In this document: positions 26,496-34,034 of the stretch, one piece after another
Layout of the letters: every line of letters starts with the position of its first letter
How positions within the stretch are numbered: position 1 is the first letter of the stretch
NCBI GenBank assembly: GCA_001725355.1
Contig: MEGD01000034.1
Span: forward strand, 1-63,493
DNA: 63,493 nt
Direction: 5' to 3'
Source of the DNA: Novosphingobium sp. SCN 66-18
GTDB lineage: Bacteria; Pseudomonadota; Alphaproteobacteria; Sphingomonadales; Sphingomonadaceae
The notes under the pieces: model-generated
Told to the model about the DNA's origin: nothing
The model's database searches: none
Seen by the model: only the letters and a program-made list of their open reading frames with translations
Program-made: the position numbers and the translations under genes

Positions 26496-27767
26496 ATGCT
26501 GAACGCCGCCGACAACACCCTGCTTACCCGGATCGGGCCAGGCACGCCGATGGGCACCATGCTCCGGGAATACTGGGTGCCGGCGTGCCGCTCGGCCAAG
26601 CTGGAAGCCGATGGCGCGCCAGAGAAGGTCCGCCTTTTCGGCGAGAACTTCGTCGCCTTCCGCGCGACCGACGGACGAGTCGGCTTTCTGCAGGAAGCGT
26701 GCCCGCATCGTTGCGCGAGCCTGCGCCTGGCGCGCAACGAAGGGAACGGCCTGCGCTGCATTTTCCATGGCTGGAAGTTCAGCGTCGACGGCGAATGCGT
26801 CGATGCCCCCACGGAACCGCGCGGCCAGCGGGAACGGTTTGCGCAAAGCGTGCCCGTCCGCAGCCATCCCACGCGCGAGGCCGGCGGGCTCGTGTGGGTC
26901 TACATGGGTGCGCAAGAGACGCCCCCGCCCTTCCCCGACTTCGAGTTCACGCAACTGCCCGATGCGCACGTGTTCCCCTTGCGCGGGATCATCAAGACCA
27001 ACTGGCTGCAGGGTCTCGAAGCCCTGCTCGACAGCGCGCACGTGACATTCCTGCACGCCACCAATCTCGACAGCGCGGTCGGCCGGTCGCTCTTCCTGGA
27101 AGAGAGCGACATGATGCTGGGCGATGGCGCGCCGGTGTTCGAATTCGACGAGAAACCCTATGGCTTCACCGAAGGGGCGATCCGCACGGAACTGGGCGAT
27201 CAGGACTATGCCCGGGTGCGCGAGGTGGTCCTGCCCTTCTTCAGCTTCATCCCCGCCGCCCCCACCGGCGCGCGGATCGTGTGCTGCTCGATTCCGATCG
27301 ACGACGAAACCACCGCGCAATGGTACATATCCTATGACGCCGACGCGCCCGTCGATGGCAGCAACCTGACGCTGATGGGCAACTGGAGCGGCGATCCCGA
27401 CCACTTCAATTCGGACATGGGCGATGAATCCAACCTCTGGCACCAGGACCGCGAGGCGATGAAGGCCGGCCACTGGTCCGGCATCGTCAACCGCGGCAAC
27501 CCCTACGAGGATTTCGCCGTGCAGGAATCGATGGGGACCATCGTGGACCGCAGCCGCGAATACCTCGGCACGTGCGACCGGGTCATCTACCGTGCGCGGC
27601 GCATGTTGCTCGATGCGGTCCGGTCTTATGAATCGACGTCGAACGTACCGTTCACCGGTCCCCAGGCCGAACTGCGGACCATCCGCGCGCTCAGCTTTGC
27701 CTACCCCAAGACAGAAAACTGGCGCGATGTCCGGCAAGCCCTGCTCACCGGGCATGAAAACGCTTAG
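26496..27767 (+). CDS. Rieske aromatic-ring-hydroxylating oxygenase, alpha subunit (phthalate dioxygenase-like)
   Basis: A 423-residue oxygenase component. The Rieske 2Fe-2S ligands are Cys69 and His71 (EACPHRCAS) and Cys88 and His91 (LRCIFHGWKF). The catalytic mononuclear iron site follows in LEALLDSAHVTFLHA, with His182 and His187 and a bridging Asp179. This short single-subunit form with DSxHVxFLH is typical of the phthalate 4,5-dioxygenase / vanillate demethylase branch, which needs a separate reductase. ATG 26496 has a GGGAGA site upstream. No reductase gene is adjacent; the 2Fe-2S ferredoxin at 56.8 kb is the only electron carrier seen in the window. It probably performs the first hydroxylation or demethylation of the island's substrate. 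Confidence 0.9.
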   Translation: MLNAADNTLLTRIGPGTPMGTMLREYWVPACRSAKLEADGAPEKVRLFGENFVAFRATDGRVGFLQEACPHRCASLRLARNEGNGLRCIFHGWKFSVDGECVDAPTEPRGQRERFAQSVPVRSHPTREAGGLVWVYMGAQETPPPFPDFEFTQLPDAHVFPLRGIIKTNWLQGLEALLDSAHVTFLHATNLDSAVGRSLFLEESDMMLGDGAPVFEFDEKPYGFTEGAIRTELGDQDYARVREVVLPFFSFIPAAPTGARIVCCSIPIDDETTAQWYISYDADAPVDGSNLTLMGNWSGDPDHFNSDMGDESNLWHQDREAMKAGHWSGIVNRGNPYEDFAVQESMGTIVDRSREYLGTCDRVIYRARRMLLDAVRSYESTSNVPFTGPQAELRTIRALSFAYPKTENWRDVRQALLTGHENA

Positions 27768-27799
27768 GATCTGAAGCCGTTGCTTCCCTGACGATGCTG

Positions 27800-27831
27800 T
27801 GATTCAGGCGTTCATGGAGTTGCCTGAATCA
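27800..27831. terminator. 10-bp stem hairpin after the Rieske gene
   Basis: TGATTCAGGC (27800-27809) and GCCTGAATCA (27822-27831) form a perfect 10-bp stem with a 12-base loop, 33 bp after the Rieske stop. It may act as a terminator, though there is no T-run. Because IS5-type transposase sequence starts directly after it, the repeat may instead be part of the insertion-sequence end. Confidence 0.45.
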
Positions 27832-27839
27832 GGGGTGAT

Positions 27840-28000
27840 TTGTTCAGTCCGACCGACGAGCAGATCGCTCGATTGCAGCCCCATTTTCGCAAAGTCATGA
27901 GCGCGAGCGGGGCGGTGCTCGACGGGTCTTGAGCGGTATCCTCATCATCAACCGTAACGGGTCGCCCTCCGCCACGCTCGGGCAATCGCCGTCGAGCCGT
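27840..28000 (+). pseudogene. Decayed IS5-family transposase N-terminus
   Basis: This 333-bp gap between genes (27768-28100) holds a transposase remnant. From 27840 one frame reads FSPTDEQIARLQPHFRK, the usual start of IS5-group transposases, then meets a stop at about 27931. In the overlapping -1 frame RRVLSGILIINRNG follows at once, which is the next conserved block of the same proteins. A frameshift has therefore broken the gene, and the remainder including the DDE residues is absent. It marks the border between the aromatic island and the AtuA/tartrate-type island and is a trace of past mobility. The rest of the gap (about 28000-28100) shows only a possible promoter for the next gene. Confidence 0.72.
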
Positions 28001-28100
28001 TTTACGCCTGAACAGGATATATTGACGAAATCCATACATCTTGACGACTCTATGACGATGAGTGGACAGATGTCTTCGCACATCAACAGGAGCAGCAGGC

Positions 28101-29495
28101 ATGGGCAAGGAATGCGATGACGAGGTGGTGATTCTGGTTCCCACCGGATCGCTGGGCGCTGGCGCGCGCGAGGAAGAACTGGAATACGGCATTGCCCAGG
28201 GCGCACAGGTGATCGCTACCGACGCCGGCTCTACCGACAGCGGCGCGGCCTATCTCGCGCTCGGCATTTCGAAGAACAACCGCGGCGCGGTGAAGCGCGA
28301 CCTCACCCTGATGATGAAAGCCGCTTCCAAGGCGGGCATTCCGATCGTGGTGGGCACCAGCGGCCAGGCGGGCGGCGATCTCAACCTGGAATGGACGCGG
28401 GACATCGCCGTGGAAGTCGCCCGGGAACTCGGCATTCGCCCCAGGATCGCTCTGCTCTATTCCGAATTGTCGAAGGAAACGGTCAAGCGCAAGAATGCCG
28501 AAGGGCGGATTCGTCCGCTCGCGCCGATGGGGCCGCTGGACGATGCAACGATCGACGGTTGTGACCACATCGTCGGCGCGATGGGACCGGAACCGTTCAT
28601 CGCCGCGCTGGAAGCGGGCGCCGACATCGTACTGGGCGGCCGCACCACCGATACGGCGGTAATCTGTTGCTACGCGCTGATGAAAGGCGCGCCCCGGGGC
28701 CTGAGCTGGCACGCCGGCAAGATCGGCGAATGCGGTGGGCAGTCGACCATCAAGACGGTCGACGCGGCGGGCCTGCTCCTGCGCATCCGGCGCGACAGCT
28801 TCGAGGTAGAGCCGCTCAACCAGATCAACACCTGCACGCCTGAAAGCGTTTCGGCGCACATGCTCTACGAGAACAGCGATCCGTTCCGCCTTGTCGAGCC
28901 CGGCGGCGTGCTGGACGTGACCCATGCGCGGTACGAGCAGGTAACGCCCCGGACGGTCAGGGTTATGGGCTCGGAATGGGAGGAAATGCCCTATACGATG
29001 AAGCTGGAAGGCGCGGCCGCCGGCCAGTACCAGACGCTGATGCTGATCGGCATCCAGGACCCGGTCGTGCTCAACGACCTGGAGACCTTCCAGACGAAAA
29101 TGACCAAGACGCTTTACGATCGCGTCCACAGCACGATCGGCGAGGCGGCGGGGAACTTCCACATCTCGCTCAGGCTCTATGGCTGGAACGCGGTTTCCGG
29201 CGCGCAGCCGAAGGCCGGCACGCCGCCACCGCCCGAAATCGGCGTCCTGTTCGTGGCCACCGCCGATACGCAAGACATGGCGAACCAGATCGCCAAGGCC
29301 TGCAATCCCAAGTTCTTCCATATGTACATGCCCGCGCACCACGAAATGCCGAGCTACGGGTTCGCCTTCACGCCGGCCGACATCCCACGCGGCCCGATCT
29401 ACGAATTCAAGCTCAACCACGTCGTCGAATGCGACGATCCCATGGAACTCGTCCGCACGGTGTGGGTGGACCTCAGCCTTGAGGAGGCCGCATGA
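28101..29495 (+). CDS. AtuA/DUF1446 family protein, copy 1
   Basis: A 464-residue protein of the acyclic-terpene-utilisation AtuA (DUF1446) family. Family blocks are GSLGAGAREEELEYGIAQGA, ATDAGSTDSGAAYLALG, GTSGQAGGDLNLEWTRDIA, LGGRTTDTAVICCYAL and SAHMLYENSDPFRLVEPGG. It lacks the extra C-terminal domain of longer AtuA proteins; the following DUF4387 gene, whose start overlaps its stop, probably encodes that part as a separate subunit. ATG 28101 is preceded by AGGAGCAGCAGG. By eye roughly three-quarters of residues match copy 2 at 46595. The biochemical reaction of the family is not established; the setting suggests a hydroxy- or tricarboxylic acid. Confidence 0.87.
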   Translation: MGKECDDEVVILVPTGSLGAGAREEELEYGIAQGAQVIATDAGSTDSGAAYLALGISKNNRGAVKRDLTLMMKAASKAGIPIVVGTSGQAGGDLNLEWTRDIAVEVARELGIRPRIALLYSELSKETVKRKNAEGRIRPLAPMGPLDDATIDGCDHIVGAMGPEPFIAALEAGADIVLGGRTTDTAVICCYALMKGAPRGLSWHAGKIGECGGQSTIKTVDAAGLLLRIRRDSFEVEPLNQINTCTPESVSAHMLYENSDPFRLVEPGGVLDVTHARYEQVTPRTVRVMGSEWEEMPYTMKLEGAAAGQYQTLMLIGIQDPVVLNDLETFQTKMTKTLYDRVHSTIGEAAGNFHISLRLYGWNAVSGAQPKAGTPPPPEIGVLFVATADTQDMANQIAKACNPKFFHMYMPAHHEMPSYGFAFTPADIPRGPIYEFKLNHVVECDDPMELVRTVWVDLSLEEAA

Positions 29496-29803
29496 TGCCT
29501 ACCGTGCAAGACGTTTGCCGCCACGTCCGTTCAAAGAATGCCGGGCCGTTCTGGGTGACCTTCGACCTGTTCTTCCGGAACCGCGAAGACTTCCACCGCT
29601 ATGCGCGGCACCCCGCGCTGGGGCCTGCCACCTTCGAGCGCCTGTTCGGAACCGATCCGGCGCTCGTCAAGCAATTCCCGGTCAAGAACCTCAACATGGT
29701 CAAGATTTCCTGCGTGCGGCCCGCCCCCTCGGGCGGACGCGAGGAACGCGACATGCACAGCGGCCAGATGTTCGTGCGCCTGCTGGGCGTGGAACTGGAC
29801 TGA
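29492..29803 (+). CDS. DUF4387 protein, copy 1 (AtuA partner)
   Basis: A 103-residue protein with the DUF4387 pattern: VQDVCRHVRSKNAGPFWVTF, LGPATFERLFGTDPALVKQF and the C-terminal RDMHSGQMFVRLLGVELD. Its start overlaps the AtuA stop (ATGA), implying equimolar production and probably a complex. It has the same arrangement as copy 2 at 47998. Its last 205 bp overlap, on the opposite strand, the reading frame of the class II aldolase at 29599-30522, which is unusual for this compact genome. Function unknown beyond association with AtuA/DUF1446 proteins. Confidence 0.87.
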   Translation: MMPTVQDVCRHVRSKNAGPFWVTFDLFFRNREDFHRYARHPALGPATFERLFGTDPALVKQFPVKNLNMVKISCVRPAPSGGREERDMHSGQMFVRLLGVELD

Positions 29804-30522
29804 CGTGCGAAAGGCGCGGTGGGGTTCCCCCAGGCAAGCGCCCCGGCGGCCATCGCGACCATTGCCGGAGGCGTCTGCCCCGCAACCTTCTGTTCAACGC
29901 CCTGCGGCGGCGTGTTCAGCCGATCATGGCCGGCGGCCAGCATCATGACCTGCGCCTGGCAGGCCCGCTCGAGGAAATAGAGCCGCAGGAAGCATTCGCC
30001 CACGGTGGCGCCAACCGCGAGCGTTCCGTGATTGCGCAGGATCATCGCGTGCTTTTCGCCAAGGTCCTGCACCAGCCGCTCCCGTTCGTCGAGGTCGGTC
30101 GCGATGCCTTCGTAGTCGTGATAGGCCACGGTGTGCTTGGCGATCATCGCCGTCTGCGTGTGCGGCAGCAGGCCGAATTCCATGGCCGAAACCGCCTGCC
30201 CGTGCGGCGTGTGCAGATGCATCACCGCCATGGCGTCCTCGCGCGACATGTGGATCGCCGAATGGATGGTGAAACCCGCCGGATTCACCGGATGGTCCGA
30301 CGGGCCAACGGGGTTGCCCTCGACGTCGATCTTGACCAGCGACGACGCGGTGATCTCCTCGAACATCATGTCGTAGGGATTGATCAGGAAATGGTGTTCC
30401 GGCCCCGGCACCCGGCATGACAGGTGCGTGAAGATAAGGTCGTCCCAGCCATAGTGGGCCACAAGCCGGAAGGCGGCGGCAAGATCGACGCGCGCCTGCG
30501 CTTCTTCCGCGGACATTTCCAT
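29599..30522 (-). CDS. Class II aldolase/adducin-family protein with aberrant C-terminus
   Basis: A 307-residue frame. The class II aldolase domain is complete: THLSCRVPGPEHHFLINPY near residue 35, zinc ligands in MHLHTPHG (His102, His104) and RNHG (His165), and the family tail AMVAMAAGALAWG to about residue 232. The normal family end of about 15 further residues is absent. Instead about 75 codons with no family character run antisense through the DUF4387 gene before a stop at 29599. The break is near 29826. It seems a rearrangement truncated the gene; the catalytic part may still work. A GAGGAGG site precedes ATG 30522. It is the last gene of the hyuBA-ttuDC run. Confidence 0.75.
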   Translation of the reverse strand: MEMSAEEAQARVDLAAAFRLVAHYGWDDLIFTHLSCRVPGPEHHFLINPYDMMFEEITASSLVKIDVEGNPVGPSDHPVNPAGFTIHSAIHMSREDAMAVMHLHTPHGQAVSAMEFGLLPHTQTAMIAKHTVAYHDYEGIATDLDERERLVQDLGEKHAMILRNHGTLAVGATVGECFLRLYFLERACQAQVMMLAAGHDRLNTPPQGVEQKVAGQTPPAMVAMAAGALAWGNPTAPFARQSSSTPSRRTNIWPLCMSRSSRPPEGAGRTQEILTMLRFLTGNCLTSAGSVPNRRSKVAGPSAGCRA

Positions 30523-30600
30523 TCAGCAACCTCCTCTTTTCGTGACCGGAACGGCGCTTGGCCGTCCAGATTGCAAAAAAGCGCGCCAATGCACGGAAGC

Positions 30601-31677
30601 TCAGGCGCCGATGGCGTCCACGATCGCGTCGGCGCAGGCGATGGTGTTGGCGGTACCACCAAGATCCCGGGTGCGGAACCCCGGCTGGGCCAATACCTCT
30701 TCGATCGCCCGCAGCACGGCGGCGGCGGCAACGGTTTCCCCCAGGTGGTCAAGCATCAGCGAAGCGGACCAGATCTGCCCGATGGGATTGGCAATGCCCT
30801 GCCCGGCGATATCCGGCGCGGACCCGTGTACCGGTTCGAACAGCGAAGGGAAGCGGCGCTCCGGATTGATGTTGCCGGCGGGCGCGATCCCGATGGTGCC
30901 CGTGCAGGCGGGGCCGAGATCGGACAGAATATCGCCAAAAAGGTTTGAAGCAACGACGACATCAAACCAATCTGGATGCTGAACGAAGTGCGCGGTGAGA
31001 ATGTCGATGTGATACTTGTCCCAGCGCACGTCCGGATAGGACGGTGCCATCGCTTCGACGCGCTCGTCCCAGTAGGGCATCGTGATCGAAATGCCGTTGG
31101 ACTTGGTAGCGGACGTCAGGTGCTTCTTTTCGCGGCGCTGCGCCAGGTCGAACGCGAAGCGCAGGATGCGGTCCACGCCCACGCGCGTCATCACCGTCTC
31201 CTGGATCACGACCTCCCGGTCGGAATCCGGGAAGATCCTGCCGCCGATCGACGAATATTCGCCTTCGGTGTTTTCGCGCACCACGTAGAAATCGATGTCG
31301 CCCGGGCCGCGCCCGGCCAGCGGGCTGGGAACGCCGGGCATCAGCTTCACCGGGCGCAGATTGACGTATTGATCGAATTCGCGTCGGAACTGGATCAGCG
31401 AGCCCCACAACGATACGTGATCGGGGACCGTTTCCGGCCAGCCGACCGCGCCGAAGAAGATCGCGTCATGCCCGCCGATCAGCGATTTCCAGTTGTCCGG
31501 CATCATCGTGCCATGTTCGCGGTAGTAATCGCAGCTGGCGAAATCGAAGTGATCGAACGCGAACCCGCAACCGTATTTCCGCGATACCGCTTCCAGCACG
31601 CGCAGCCCTTCCGGAACCACCTCCTTGCCGATGCCGTCTCCGGGAATGACCGCGATGCGGTGAACGTTCTTGCTCAT
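30601..31677 (-). CDS. ttuC: Tartrate/D-malate dehydrogenase (decarboxylating)
   Basis: A 358-residue beta-decarboxylating dehydrogenase. IAVIPGDGIGKEVV is the family start. GWPETVPDHVSLWGSLIQFR is diagnostic for the tartrate/D-malate dehydrogenase branch rather than isopropylmalate dehydrogenase. VVRENTEGEYSSIGGR, the catalytic Lys region of TSATKSNGISITMPYWDE, and NLFGDILSDLGPACTG with the metal Asp residues follow, and the NAD site is in FEPVHGSAPDIAG. It oxidises D-malate or tartrate isomers, the latter giving glycerate or oxaloglycolate depending on isomer. Its start overlaps the stop of the glycerate kinase gene, the classical ttuC-ttuD pairing of tartrate catabolism. Confidence 0.9.
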   Translation of the reverse strand: MSKNVHRIAVIPGDGIGKEVVPEGLRVLEAVSRKYGCGFAFDHFDFASCDYYREHGTMMPDNWKSLIGGHDAIFFGAVGWPETVPDHVSLWGSLIQFRREFDQYVNLRPVKLMPGVPSPLAGRGPGDIDFYVVRENTEGEYSSIGGRIFPDSDREVVIQETVMTRVGVDRILRFAFDLAQRREKKHLTSATKSNGISITMPYWDERVEAMAPSYPDVRWDKYHIDILTAHFVQHPDWFDVVVASNLFGDILSDLGPACTGTIGIAPAGNINPERRFPSLFEPVHGSAPDIAGQGIANPIGQIWSASLMLDHLGETVAAAAVLRAIEEVLAQPGFRTRDLGGTANTIACADAIVDAIGA

Positions 31678-32999
31678 GAAGTGCTTTGCTCCTGCACGGG
31701 ATGCGCCGCATCGATCAGGATCGCGCGGAAATCGTTGACGTTGGTGAGAGTGGCACCGGTGATGACCAGATCGCCCAGTGCCGCGAAGAAACCGTAGGCA
31801 TCGTTGCGCGCGAGATGCTCTTCGGCCGACAGGCCCGCCGCGCTCGCACGGGCGGACGAGGAAGGCGAGATGATCGCACCGGCGTTGTCCTCAGTGCCAT
31901 CGATGCCATCGGTATCGGCGGCCAGCGCAAACACGCCCGGCAGGTCTTGCAGACCGGCTAGGAGGCCCAGCAGGAACTCCACGTTCCGGCCGCCCCGGCC
32001 ATCGCCCCGGACGGTTACCGTGGTCTCCCCGCCGGACAGCAGCACGCACGGCGCGCGCACGGGTTGCCCGCACGCGACGATCTGGCGCGCGATCCCGGCG
32101 TGGTCCAGTCCGACATCGCGCGCCTCCCCCTCGATGGCATCACCCAGAACGAACGGCGTATATCCAGCTTTCCGGGCGACGTCCGCCGCCGCTTCGAGCG
32201 CCCGTTGCGGCGTCGCGATCATCCTGTAATCGGGTTCGGTGCCGCTGGACGGCTTCGGCGTCTCGCTGTCAGGGCTGGCAAGCCACGCCCGCACCGCCGC
32301 CGGCAGGTCCAGCGCATACTTGTCCACGACCGCCAACGCCTCCGCGCGCGTGGTGGGATCGGGAACCGTGGGACCGGAGGCAATCGTCGCGGGATCGTCG
32401 CCCGGCACGTCGGAGATGGCCAGCGTCACGACCCGTGCCGGCGCGGCCGCGGTGGCGAGCCGTCCGCCCTTGATCAACGAGACGTGCTTGCGCACACAGT
32501 TCATTTCCTCGATCGTCGCGCCGCTGTTGAGCAACGCTTTCGAAAGCGCGCGCTCATCCTCAAGGCTGACACCGGGAGGCAATGCCGAAAGGAGGGCGGA
32601 ACCGCCGCCCGATATCAGACAGATCACGAGATCGTCGGCCGTCAGCCCGGACACCGCGTCGAGGATGCGCCGGCCGGCTTCGACGCTGGCCGCGTCCGGT
32701 ACGGGATGGCCCGCTTCCAGTATCGTGATGGCGTCGCACGCAACGGCGTGGCCGTACCGGGTCACCACCACGCCGGACAGGGGTGTCGGCCAGCAATCCT
32801 CCAGCGTCCGCGCCATCGCCGCGGAAGCCTTCCCCGCGCCTACCACCACTGTTCGACCAAGCGGGGGTGCAGGGACGCGGCCCGGCAGGCATTGCTGCGG
32901 CAGGGCGCTGCCGACGGCGGCCTGAAACATCTCCAGCAGCAGGCGCTCCCGCGCGGATCGCTCCGCCACGGCAGGAGACGGTGCCGGAAAACCGGTCAT
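31674..32999 (-). CDS. ttuD: Glycerate 2-kinase / TtuD-type (MOFRL family)
   Basis: A 441-residue protein of the glycerate kinase type 2 family, historically annotated hydroxypyruvate reductase TtuD. VVVGAGKASAAMARTLE and VVVTRYGHA lie in the N-terminal domain. CLISGGGSALLSALPPGVSL and LINSGATIEEMNCVRKHVS-type blocks follow (LLNSGATIEEMNCVRKH here). The C-terminal MOFRL domain has VLLSGGETTVTVRGDGRGGR and LAADTDGIDGTEDNAGA. It phosphorylates D-glycerate to 2-phosphoglycerate, feeding C3 product into glycolysis. It overlaps ttuC and starts 3 bp after the hydroxyacid dehydrogenase stop. It is therefore the probable exit step of this operon. Confidence 0.9.
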   Translation of the reverse strand: MTGFPAPSPAVAERSARERLLLEMFQAAVGSALPQQCLPGRVPAPPLGRTVVVGAGKASAAMARTLEDCWPTPLSGVVVTRYGHAVACDAITILEAGHPVPDAASVEAGRRILDAVSGLTADDLVICLISGGGSALLSALPPGVSLEDERALSKALLNSGATIEEMNCVRKHVSLIKGGRLATAAAPARVVTLAISDVPGDDPATIASGPTVPDPTTRAEALAVVDKYALDLPAAVRAWLASPDSETPKPSSGTEPDYRMIATPQRALEAAADVARKAGYTPFVLGDAIEGEARDVGLDHAGIARQIVACGQPVRAPCVLLSGGETTVTVRGDGRGGRNVEFLLGLLAGLQDLPGVFALAADTDGIDGTEDNAGAIISPSSSARASAAGLSAEEHLARNDAYGFFAALGDLVITGATLTNVNDFRAILIDAAHPVQEQSTS

Positions 33000-33002
33000 C
33001 GC

Positions 33003-34007
33003 TCAGCCCTTCCGCCCATCGGCAACGACGCATTCGGCCGGCGGATCGCCGCCGTCGAGCACGGCGACGACGCAGCGGGCGGCCACCATGTTGGTCCGGT
33101 CCAACCCCTCGCGCGAAGAGGCGCCCGAATGGGGCGTGGCGATCACGTTGGGCATTTCGAGCAGCGCCTGCGTGACCGGCTTGAGCGCGGGGTCGGCTTC
33201 GCTGAGGAACACATCGAGCCCCGCGCCGGCGATCGCCCCGCTCCGCAGCGCATCGAGCAGCGCGGCATCGTCGACCAGTCCGCCCCGGGCCGTGTTGATC
33301 AGGAACGCCCCGGGCTTCATCCGGGCCAGCGCATCGGCATCGATGATGAAACGCGTCTCGGGCGTCAGCGGCGCGTGGAGCGTCACATAGTCGCTGCGCG
33401 TCAGCAGTTCGTCCAGGTCAACCCAGGCCACGCCGGAGCGGGCCGCATAGTCGGCATCCGGCGAACCGCCATAGGCCAGGACCTCCGCTTCGAAGCCGGC
33501 CAGACGCTGCACCACGCTTCGTCCGATCCGGCCCGGTCCGATCACGCCCACGGTCTTGCGGTAAAGGTCGGTCCCCAGCAGGATCGACCAGTCGCCACCG
33601 ATCATTTTCGCCTGCGTTTCGCGGAAGCGATGCCCGACCGCGAGCATCAGCGCGAGCGTATGGTCCGCCACGGATTCGTGGTTGCCGCCCACCGCGATGC
33701 ACACGACCTTGCCAAGATCCCCGGCCGCCGCCAGATCGACGCGATCATAGCCGACGCCCCGGCGCGAAACGATCCGGAGATCGGGCAGCGCGGCCATCAG
33801 TTCGCGCGTCACGCGCGCATGGCCCACGATCCATCCGGCCGCGCCCACCAGGTGCCCGACCAGTTCGTCGTGGCTCAGGTTGCCGTCGGCCTGCCCCGGC
33901 GGCAGTTCGGCCTGCACCACCTCGCAGCCGGCCTGTTCAAGATAGTCGATCGTCGCCTGATCGAAGAAGCGTTGCGTGACGACGACGCGGCGGCTGGACG
34001 AGGGCAT
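33003..34007 (-). CDS. D-isomer-specific 2-hydroxyacid dehydrogenase
   Basis: A 334-residue NAD-dependent dehydrogenase of the D-3-phosphoglycerate dehydrogenase type. The Rossmann motif is GVIGPGRIGRSVVQRLAG near residue 145. Catalytic residues appear in order: Arg in INTARGGLVDDAALLDAL, Glu in LDVFLSEADP, and His in VIATPHSGASS near the C-terminus. ATG 34007 follows GGAG at the right distance; the upstream TTG is rejected. It lies 27 bp after hyuA and 3 bp before ttuD. It would reduce or oxidise a 2-keto/2-hydroxy acid such as hydroxypyruvate/glycerate. That fits a glycerate route but remains inference. Confidence 0.87.
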   Translation of the reverse strand: MPSSSRRVVVTQRFFDQATIDYLEQAGCEVVQAELPPGQADGNLSHDELVGHLVGAAGWIVGHARVTRELMAALPDLRIVSRRGVGYDRVDLAAAGDLGKVVCIAVGGNHESVADHTLALMLAVGHRFRETQAKMIGGDWSILLGTDLYRKTVGVIGPGRIGRSVVQRLAGFEAEVLAYGGSPDADYAARSGVAWVDLDELLTRSDYVTLHAPLTPETRFIIDADALARMKPGAFLINTARGGLVDDAALLDALRSGAIAGAGLDVFLSEADPALKPVTQALLEMPNVIATPHSGASSREGLDRTNMVAARCVVAVLDGGDPPAECVVADGRKG

Positions 34008-34034
34008 GCGGATCTCCAAAATCGCCGGCGCCGC

